Shown here piece after piece: positions 56,847 through 64,000 of a stretch of DNA of 64,000 bases (position 1 is the first letter of the stretch; each line of letters opens with the position of its first letter). The notes under the pieces are model-generated. The model did no database searches, was not told where the DNA came from, and saw only the letters and a list, made by a program, of their open reading frames with translations. Source of the DNA: Tulasnella sp. 424 (taxonomy: Eukaryota > Basidiomycota > Agaricomycetes > Cantharellales > Tulasnellaceae); assembly GCA_019633425.1 (NCBI GenBank), contig WSUB01000088.1, forward strand, positions 1-64,000. Direction: 5' to 3'. A program made the translations under genes and the position numbers.

Positions 56847-57466
56847 AATGCCCGAGTTGGCACGGAGCGGTATCTGGGTTGTCAGCTGGACGGGTATTGG
56901 CGGTGCAGTGACGTTCATTTCGCGTTTTCCTCCCTTTCGTCGCCGTGAATAAAGTGACTGATATTTGAATTGCCATTGGTGAAGTTCTGGGTGTCCCGGG
57001 ATGGGTATCCCGTTTGCGTTCAGCATAAGAATGCCCTTCTGGGCTGATGGGAACGCCGTCGAGGAAGCGTTCCGTCCGAGGCAGTGCACGCCATCCGATC
57101 CACGACTCCACCCCGGGTATTTCAAACCGACCTGAACAACAACGTCTTCTCCTGAGACATGCGGCATACCAAGCCTTTTTAGCCAAGTAAGGAGACCACT
57201 AAGAGGAAATTCCGAGCCGAGAAAAAGGAGACTCGTGAAGCCATAAGCTTGGCGGTTCTTGCTCAGCGTTAGCGCGATTCTCTCCACACCCATGCACCAC
57301 GTTTTACCAGCGTCTCCGCCACAAGACCCACATATACCGCGATGCGGTGCTGCAGTCGTATTTAAAGCGACAAGACCTTTACGAATGGAACTCTAGCTCT
57401 ATCCCCGCCCTCATCGTACAGTTTCAACCTAGCTATATATCCGCTTTCCTCAGAGCGTTTTAACTA
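56847..57466. other. Intergenic region with an unsupported minus-strand frame
   Basis: A minus-strand frame from an ATG at 57293 to 56838 (151 codons, MGVERIALTLSKNRQ) overlaps the last bases of the aldolase gene. It has no recognisable domain and no splice partner, so I do not call it a gene, though a small lineage-specific gene cannot be ruled out. Confidence 0.35.
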
Positions 57467-58057
57467 ATGTCTCCAGTCCCGGCACCTGCATCGTCAAAAA
57501 GTGGCAAGGTCTATCTGACCAGCTTCCGCTACGAGGGTAAACCCGCCCCTGGCTCAGCTATCTTCGAATGGGCATATGACAAGAGGGGTCCGGATGAGTG
57601 AGTACCTGAGGTCGAAATAGACCCACCCAGCTCGCCGGTGTTGACTGCACTGCAATTGACATTTACTCGCACGCGCAGGTTCTCTGTTTGGTTCTACAAC
57701 GTCAAGACTGGGAAGCTCACCAAGGCCAGGGACAACTGGCCAACAAGGGTCTTTGGAACTGGGAAAGGGAAGGGGGAAGTGAATGTCGACCCCCTTGTTG
57801 GGGTTGTTGGGTAGGTTGCAGCTCAACCTTATGCCTATTGAGGTCATGCCGGGGGTTGCGGGGGTTTAACATCATGCTTTCCTTTCTAATCAGGACCTAC
57901 AAGATCCATCTTGCCTCCGCTGGAGGAACAACGTAAGCTCCTTTCCTATATGTCCCCAGTCCAATCTAATCATGGTTTGGATCCTCTCAGCCAGTCGAAG
58001 GAGATTTTTGGAACTAGCAAGTCGTTCTACGTCGTCGCCTCCGACTTCGAGACGTAA
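57467..58057 (+). CDS. Small beta-rich protein, function unknown
   Basis: Exons 57467-57597, 57679-57810, 57894-57932 and 57991-58057 join in phase to 122 residues. Short alternating strands dominate: GKVYLTSFRYEG, AIFEWAYD, FSVWFYNVKTGKL, TYKIHLAS and TSKSFYVVASDFET at the end. This layout resembles a single beta-sandwich domain; the Y.I.L..SKSF.V end recalls Kre9/Knh1-type domains, but there is no signal peptide and the match is too short to assign. A copy of its last exon and 3' flank lies at about 59805-60000, between the two BTB genes. Confidence 0.6.
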
Positions 58058-58625
58058 ACCTGGGGTCCGTAACAGCGAAATATATACACTTTCGACAGTT
58101 TCACGACTCTTTCTTTCCTTTGAACCTTGTAAGGACATAAGCAAAGACAGTACATCTTTTATGGACGATTAATTAGGCGAATCGAATGAAGGACATGTAA
58201 CATCTTGAGACTTCATCCTGTACGAATCACGTCGACGTCGACATGAGCGGTCGAACCACGACGAAACCTGCTCCCATTGTTCTTTGAGATGTCCGCCTCC
58301 TTAAATCTGCAGCTCGCATAAAATCCGTATTTAAACGGGGCTAAGCCAATACTTCTGCTAAGGCCAAACGCTCGATGGCCCTTGATGATTACCGACGCAA
58401 AGCTATTCAACGGGTCTTGCAACCCTGACAGACCGGACATCATCATGGGTACATTATAAGCAATTCATAACTGTTGTCAGGGGGTACTACGGAGTAAAAA
58501 GACGTGATACATCGAGAAGGTAGAAGGAGTCTAAGGAAGCCAATCATTCCGTATATCCCTTCCTGGGACGCTACGATATGGAAATTGTTAATCACAACAA
58601 ACCCCAAGAAACGATAATTCGGCGC
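58058..58625. other. Intergenic region, part of a duplicated segment
   Basis: About 570 bases between convergent genes. Its left part (to about 58170) matches 59875-60030, and its right part matches the sequence right after the second BTB gene's stop (near 60100-60209). A block around 58200-58450 is absent from the second copy. Confidence 0.6.
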
Positions 58626-59516
58626 TCACATTTTTATTTCCTGAGGATAATCTTCGACTGCAGCCTGAAGCCGACTAGACAACTTTATCTTGTCCGCGCC
58701 CGCATAGCACGCAGAGCACCATGTTACAGCACGCATTTCGTCCTCACTTTGCAATCCAAGGAACGAGATTGCGCCGCCTTCGTTGACTTTTGGCCGTGGC
58801 GAGAGCAAGGCGTTCCTAGCAGCATTTTTTATGATCGAGATGAAGGCAAAGAACATGGTATCTGACGCAGAATGTGCTGGACAAAAGTGCTTTCGTGGCT
58901 CTAGGGCTTCAACGATGTTGTCTAATGCCGCTTCGCGTCGCCGGTGGAGGTCATATAGAGCAGTATAAGCCTTCACACTTCCGGCATGATGAATCAGCCT
59001 ATTGACGAGGTCTTGATCATTCAAGTCTATCCCGTGCAAGTGACGAGAGAAGACCTGTACTTCCGGCTGATACCCAAACCTCCAGGAAAGCGAGTACAGT
59101 CCGATCGGGTCTTCGAGTGGCCCATCCCGGATAACGTTGGTCCCGACGATGCTAGTAAGGACGAACGACATTGGGCCGTCCGAGATGTTAAATTTGTCTC
59201 GTATCTCGACGATCTTTAAGGTCTGCGCGATGTCGATGAATGATATTTCTGCGTGAACAGGATATAGGAGGATAAGTAGGGCTTGGAGCGTCCGGGTGTC
59301 CTCGTCCATAAGCAGTTTCGGAAGGTCTCCAGGAGCTGAAGGAGGAAGATCTTCGAAGAGACGTTCAAAGTATCGTGACGAATTGGTGAGAACATGGCGG
59401 AGAACCTTGAAACGGACACCCTCTAGGGACTGGAGATAGCAGTCTCCAGGAGAGGCATCGTTGAATGGTGGAGGGACCACGAAAACTGATGTGAGATCTT
59501 CTATAGCTATGTCCAT
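58626..59516 (-). CDS. BTB/POZ domain protein 1
   Basis: A single exon of 296 residues from ATG at 59516 (MDIAIEDL); the frame is open further upstream, but the sister gene starts at the same codon. Residues about 22-125 form a BTB fold: GDCYLQSLEGVRFKVLRHVLTNSSRYFERLF, then LKLLMDEDTRTLQALLILLYPV as the next helix-strand part. The rest is helical with Cys and Arg-rich parts (LHRRREAALDNIVEAL, HFCPAHSASDTMFFAF, WCSACYAGA). BTB proteins dimerise and often serve as Cullin-3 adaptors; the substrate here is unknown. About 85 percent similar to the neighbouring copy. Confidence 0.82.
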   Translation of the reverse strand: MDIAIEDLTSVFVVPPPFNDASPGDCYLQSLEGVRFKVLRHVLTNSSRYFERLFEDLPPSAPGDLPKLLMDEDTRTLQALLILLYPVHAEISFIDIAQTLKIVEIRDKFNISDGPMSFVLTSIVGTNVIRDGPLEDPIGLYSLSWRFGYQPEVQVFSRHLHGIDLNDQDLVNRLIHHAGSVKAYTALYDLHRRREAALDNIVEALEPRKHFCPAHSASDTMFFAFISIIKNAARNALLSPRPKVNEGGAISFLGLQSEDEMRAVTWCSACYAGADKIKLSSRLQAAVEDYPQEIKM

Positions 59517-60209
59517 GGTCTGAATAATTGGTACCTGCCGCCAAAGTGTTAAATGAGAAAGTGATGTGGGCCATCTTATGACTGCGCGGCACACTCACGT
59601 TGGGCTAGTGAATCGTTCCTTCGCCTCGGCTTCTAGAACCTTAGGAGGGACCTTGAATGAAGACCACTCCCACTCGGGGCTGGTCTATCTTCCCCGAGCT
59701 GAATCAGCGGAGAACTGAGCCTTATCTCCGAGACCTTCCCGACGAACAGGGTTCACAGCGTTCGACGACCCCTCCTCTCGAAGACCACCGCAACGGCGCA
59801 CAACAAGCTGAGGGAGATCTTTTGAACTAGCAAGTAGTTCTACGTTACCACCTCCGACTTCGAGACGTAAGTCTAGGGTATGTGTTTAGCCAATCCCAGA
59901 CCGTTTGTGGCAGCGAATATTTATTTACGCTTTCGACAGTTTCAGGATTCTTTCTTCCTATAAACTTTGTAGGGATATAAGTACAGACATTACATTTTCT
60001 ATGTACCTATTGATTGGGCAAATTGAACGAAGGACGCCCCAGCGGAGAAGTATTGTGAACGGTTACATTTTATCACGGGTGAAATGCTGATACATCGAAA
60101 AGTCAGAAGGGGTCTAAGGATACCAATCAAGCCGGGTATCCTCGCCGGGGGCGCTACGATATGGTAAATTGTTATTCACAGCAAACCCCAAGAAACAATG
60201 ATTCGGCAC
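59517..60209. other. Interval between BTB genes with a copied gene end
   Basis: Contains the promoter of BTB 1 on the left. At about 59805-60030 is a degenerate copy of the last exon and 3' flank of the gene at 57467: GGAGATCTTTTGAACTAGCAAG, then CTCCGACTTCGAGACGTAAG. A TGA and a TAG interrupt the copied frame and no other exons are present, so it is a remnant. Confidence 0.75.
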
Positions 60210-61100
60210 TCACATTTTTATCTCCTGAGGATACTTTTCGATCGCAGCCTGAAGCCGACTGGACAACTTTATCTTGTCCGCACCCGCGTAACACGCAGAG
60301 CACCATGTTACAGCACGTATTTCGTCTTCACTTTGCAGTCCAAGGAACGAGATTGCATCGCATTCACCGACTTTTGGCCGTGGCGAGAGCAAGGCGTTTC
60401 TAGCAGCATTTTTCATGATAGATATGAAGGCAAAGAACATGGTATCTGACGCCGAATGTGCTGAACAAAGGTGCTTTCGCGGCTCCAGGGCTTCAATGAT
60501 GTTGTCCAATGCGGCCTCGCGTCGACGGTGGAGGTCAGATAAAGCAATATAGGCCTTCACACTTCCAGCGTGACGGATGATCTTGTTGACGAGGGCTTCA
60601 TCGTTCAGGTCTATGTGGTGCAAGTGGCGAGAGAAAAGCTGTACTTCCGGCTGAAAACCGTACCTCCAGGCAAGGCAGTACAGTCCCAATGGGTCATCAA
60701 TTATCCCATCCCCGTTTACGTTGGTCCCGACGATGCTGGTCAGGATGAACATCAGCGTGGTCTCGGTGATATCATATTTGTCTCGTAACTCGAGGAGTTT
60801 TATGGTCTGCGTGATGGAGATGGATGAGACTTCTGCATGAACAGGGTATAGGAGGATGAGGAGGGCATGAAGCGTCTGGGCGTCTTCATCCATATGCAGT
60901 CTTGGAAGGTCGCCGGGGGCTGAAGGAGGAAGATCTTCGAAAAGTCGTTCAAAGTATAGTGACGAATTGGTGAGAACATGGCGGAGGACCTTGAAACGGA
61001 CACCCTCGAGAGATTGGAGGTAGCAGTCTCCAGGAGAGGTGTCGTTGAATGGCGGAGGGACCACGAAAGCTCCCGTGAGATCTTCCATCGCTATGTCCAT
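60210..61100 (-). CDS. BTB/POZ domain protein 2
   Basis: Also 296 residues in one exon from ATG at 61100 (MDIAMEDL). Same BTB region (GVRFKVLRHVLTNSSLYFERLFEDLPPS) and same C-terminal half with CSAHSASDTMFF and WCSACYAGADKIKLSSRLQAA. Differences from BTB 1 are mostly substitutions without gaps, clustered in the middle (about 120-200, for example LLELRDKYDITETT against IVEIRDKFNISDGP), which suggests selection or relaxed constraint there. Confidence 0.82.
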   Translation of the reverse strand: MDIAMEDLTGAFVVPPPFNDTSPGDCYLQSLEGVRFKVLRHVLTNSSLYFERLFEDLPPSAPGDLPRLHMDEDAQTLHALLILLYPVHAEVSSISITQTIKLLELRDKYDITETTLMFILTSIVGTNVNGDGIIDDPLGLYCLAWRYGFQPEVQLFSRHLHHIDLNDEALVNKIIRHAGSVKAYIALSDLHRRREAALDNIIEALEPRKHLCSAHSASDTMFFAFISIMKNAARNALLSPRPKVGECDAISFLGLQSEDEIRAVTWCSACYAGADKIKLSSRLQAAIEKYPQEIKM

Positions 61101-61475
61101 GGTCTGAATAATTGGTATCTGGCCAAAGTGTTAAACGGGAAAGTGAAGGAGGGCATCTTATGTATGACTGCGCAGCACACTCACGTTGGCTCAGTAAAAC
61201 GCTCCTTCGCCTTAGCTTTTAGTATCTTTGGAGGGACCTAGAAAGTAGATCACTCTCACTCGTGGCTGCGGCGAACTGGGCCTTATCTCCGAGACCTCCC
61301 GAAAGACCGTCAGGGTCACAAAGTTCGACGACGCGTCCTCTCGAATTCAAGACCGCGGCTTACAAGGGGCATCAACATTCTATCCCATACCTGCTCTCTC
61401 GTATGAAAGCATGTATATCGTGCACCACCCTCGAGATTGGGACTAATATCCCGCTCGTCCCCAGCGAAAATTGCC
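61101..61475. promoter_or_regulatory. Divergent promoter, BTB 2 and F-box gene
   Basis: 375 bases between genes transcribed apart. The left part matches the upstream flank of BTB 1 (AATAATTGGTA..CAAAGTGTTAAA), so the duplicated segment reaches to about 61240. Confidence 0.5.
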
Positions 61476-63044
61476 ATGAAACCTTGGGAACAAGCCGAGA
61501 CCGAAGACGATTGGGAGGCCGAAGACGATGAAGACGAACTGGATCCCGAAGAACATGGAGATGCAATTCCAGTTGGTCCATCCCTCCATTAGCACCGTAT
61601 CTTCGCTAATTATCTTAAGTTGTAGTTCAACCGGCCGACTCAAAACCCTCGAGGTTTCACTCTCCTTCCTGTGGAACTGGTAGCGGATATCCTCTACTTG
61701 GCCTGCTCACCTCCCATTGAAACATCAACTCACGCCAAAGCAATCTACCAAGTCATGTCGGTTTGCACACTCTTCAACGACGTTATCCTCGGTAAACCGG
61801 AATTTTGGACCTGCATCGTGATCCCCCCATACGACCTCCCAATCGACCACGTTCCCCTATACATCCAACGTTCAAAATCCCTTCCCCTAAATATCATTCT
61901 TCATCTCCGCCCGCACGACCATGGGTTCAGCCGGAGACAACGATTCAAAGCTCGAACACGTACCCTTTCTGGAGAAGCTCATCGCTGGCGCACACTTCAA
62001 ATCGTGATGGACGATCCCTGGAAAGATGTGACCTCCGTTCTTCCCCCAGTTCTTCCCACTCTGGAGAGTCTTCATGTCATGTCCAAACATCGGCATGGGC
62101 TGGATCAGCCAGCTCTCTGCATTCGGACGAAGTTCCCCAAACTCGAGTCCTTGCGAGTAGACCAAGTCCGCCTCGATTGGTCGACCGTCCAGCTCGAAAA
62201 TGGACTTGACGCCCTCCTCCTGCGCGATCTCAGCCTCGACACCGAGAAGTGGTTCGCTTGTTTCGGGTTCATCCGGTCATGCACTCACTTGCAGCGGCTC
62301 CAGTTCAGCGCCATTGTGCCGCGTAACGGTATCGCCGTTCCTTTGGAGCCACCTCCGGAGCAGGTGATATCCCTACCGTTCCTTCAAGACCTTCAGATTA
62401 GTACCAACGCGTCAGAAATCACGATGCGCTACCTTCTGCAAACTCTCCACGCACCAGAGCTCCGCACCCTCTCGATCACTCAGGTCCACCTTCTAACACT
62501 CGCCATTGTGTCTTCAAGATGGGATTTCGATGGCATGCGTTTACGGTTTCCGCGGCTGGAACGCTTAATTCTCCGGAGGATATCCGGAAGTGAAGCGGTC
62601 CTCCGAAGCTTTCTTAAAGACCTCCCAGCCCTCACCCACCTTGCTGTCCTGCAGGATGAATACACCACCCCGTCCACCCTCCCTCTCAGCGACGATAGGG
62701 GGAATCTCCTTTGTCCGAATTTGACTACCCTTGTCACTAGGGACGTACCTCCTCGAGTTCTTCAATCGGCTTTGGAACCGTATGCATTGGCAAGCGCACG
62801 GGTGAGACTGTGGACCCACGTTGATGACATTGCCCTCTCAGGGCTGTCAGGAGAGACTGCGTTCGAAGAGCTCGAACAAAACGTCAACTGGCTTAAACGC
62901 GCAGTCAACCTCAAGACCACTGGCAGCGCGTCAACAGCTTTATATCGGTCTTGGGAGGCAGTTCGTAGACGTATGTGGATGCAGCACCAGGAAGTGGGCG
63001 CTGACGCGACGGAGGTTGACGGATGGGACCGCTTCTTTAGTTAG
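61476..63044 (+). CDS. F-box/LRR-like protein
   Basis: Exons 61476-61571 and 61626-63044 give 504 residues. The short first exon encodes a very acidic leader (ETEDDWEAEDDEDELDPEEH). After a GTTGGT..GTAG intron comes the F-box at about 42-85 (LLPVELVADILYLACSPP..VCTLFNDVILGKPEFWTCIVI). The rest carries hydrophobic periodicity of divergent leucine-rich repeats (PTLESLHV, PKLESLRV, LRDLSLD, LQRLQFS, LQDLQIS, LRTLSIT, LERLILRRI). It resembles the 8563-9774 gene in layout (short leader exon, F-box with W..I) rather than the six-gene cluster. Probably an SCF adaptor. Confidence 0.75.
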
Positions 63045-64000
63045 TGGAGATGCTCACACGAAGCTGGGGTTGTTTGACCGCTGTGTATGACAGAAAGGTA
63101 ACAGCGACGTGTAGAAGAAACACATATGTAAAATTGAGTAGTTTGGCTAGAATTGATTCTCAAAGTTGGGGCGTCCGAACGCGACCATTAGATTCAATCT
63201 TCTAGAATCATTCGAATGCGCGACCCGTCTGGACGAAAGGGTCCTGGATACGATCCAGAAGAGCTGAATCAGAGTTTCAGAGTTGTTGAACACCATAGCT
63301 GCTAGTGGATAGCATGCTCCGCTCGACCGAGCGGCCGAGACCTTGCTTGATTGGCCCGAGAGGAGCTGAAGTTCACAAGTCCCTCACCTTTTTCCTTTTC
63401 AGTCGCTATGTAATCGAAAGCACATAGACGGTTCATGTATTTGTGCCAATAGGTCTGCACGAATACGTCGTTAAAGTGAAGACATGCAGAGTCCGCTTTC
63501 GCGACAATCCTCGTTCTCTCCAGACCGTGTGGCTGGTCTCTAGAACGAGCGCGCCCCAATGAATAGTAGCGACGAGTGTGTAGCCCATAAAGCACTGATC
63601 AAAGGGTGCATAAAAACATGCGATGCTAATACAAGAAAGAAATCAAATGCGTGAAGGATAAAGCATCTGTAGACAGAGCATGAGGTTAGACACGGGTGGA
63701 CCAGCTAATGAAGAAAGAAACAAGACGACGTACGATACGACAAGATGAACCGAAAGCGTTGGTGGTCATGTTCGGTTTGAACTTTGCCCGTACGATGCCA
63801 GAGTTTCCGTGTGTCCGGGTGATCTTGCTGTAGGGCCAGATATATAGAAGTCAGTCTACAGCTCCATTGGCGGTGTCCCGTCCAAAGACTAACCCCCAGA
63901 TCACTCGGTGCTTAGTGCCACGCTTCTCCGTTTTTGCTTTGTACACGTAGGCTACCTTCTATATATCCAGAGTGCTGTCAGTGACGAGTGGATTTTGCCA
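63045..64000. other. 3' flank, no gene seen
   Basis: About 950 bases to the window end. A minus-strand frame at 63302-63595 has no family resemblance. A gene may start or end beyond the window; splice-like signals alone do not allow a call. Confidence 0.4.

Noticed and set aside
63290..63400. tRNA-like stem around GCTCGACCGAGC
   Set aside because: No T-loop consensus and no full cloverleaf can be drawn.

Overview
The window is nuclear DNA of a filamentous basidiomycete, most likely an agaricomycete. Genes are dense and split by many introns of about 50-85 bp with GT..AG ends, and start codons are not preceded by bacterial-type ribosome sites. The families seen are agaricomycete in character: Plavaka transposase, DUF6698-like proteins, kinase-TPR fusions, F-box and BTB expansions, and a CBM1-tagged secreted glycosidase. 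I cannot name the species. Exon joins below come from reading frames, splice signals and comparison of paralogues inside the window; there is no transcript evidence.

Layout. 1-5 kb: a decayed Plavaka transposase (minus strand) next to a broken DUF6698-like gene (plus strand). 6-10 kb: an unrecognised gene, then a 1.65-kb tandem duplication carrying a frameshifted and an intact F-box gene. 10.3-13.8 kb: a basic, low-complexity protein with an N-terminal SAP domain and NuSAP-like layout. 14.1-16.7 kb and 24.8-27.1 kb: two kinase-TPR fusion genes. 18.2-20.8 kb: a 19-exon CBM1-GH27 alpha-galactosidase. 21.8-22.8 kb: a UbiA prenyltransferase. 22.9-33.7 kb: a small family of four-helix membrane proteins (four genes, two fragments) that share a 17-nt micro-exon, interrupted by the kinase-TPR gene and by a dead NDH-2 alternative NADH dehydrogenase. 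33.9-35.8 kb: a coiled-coil protein. 36.9-54.9 kb: six two-exon F-box paralogues, with a CACTA-like MITE, a 121-bp tandem repeat array and an uncharacterised cysteine-cluster gene among them. 55.5-56.8 kb: a DHDPS/aldolase-superfamily enzyme. 57.5-61.1 kb: a small beta-rich protein and two BTB genes made by a segmental duplication. 61.5-63.0 kb: a further F-box gene.

How it fits together. Housekeeping or metabolic genes (NuSAP-like, GH27, UbiA, aldolase, coiled-coil) are single copies. Between them lie fast-evolving families that duplicate locally: F-box and BTB proteins (both typically ubiquitin-ligase adaptors), kinase-TPR proteins, and the micro-exon membrane proteins. Every stage of duplication is visible: intact tandem copies, a one-base frameshift copy, terminal-exon fragments and segments of copied 3' ends. 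No tRNA, rRNA, CRISPR array or viral gene was seen.
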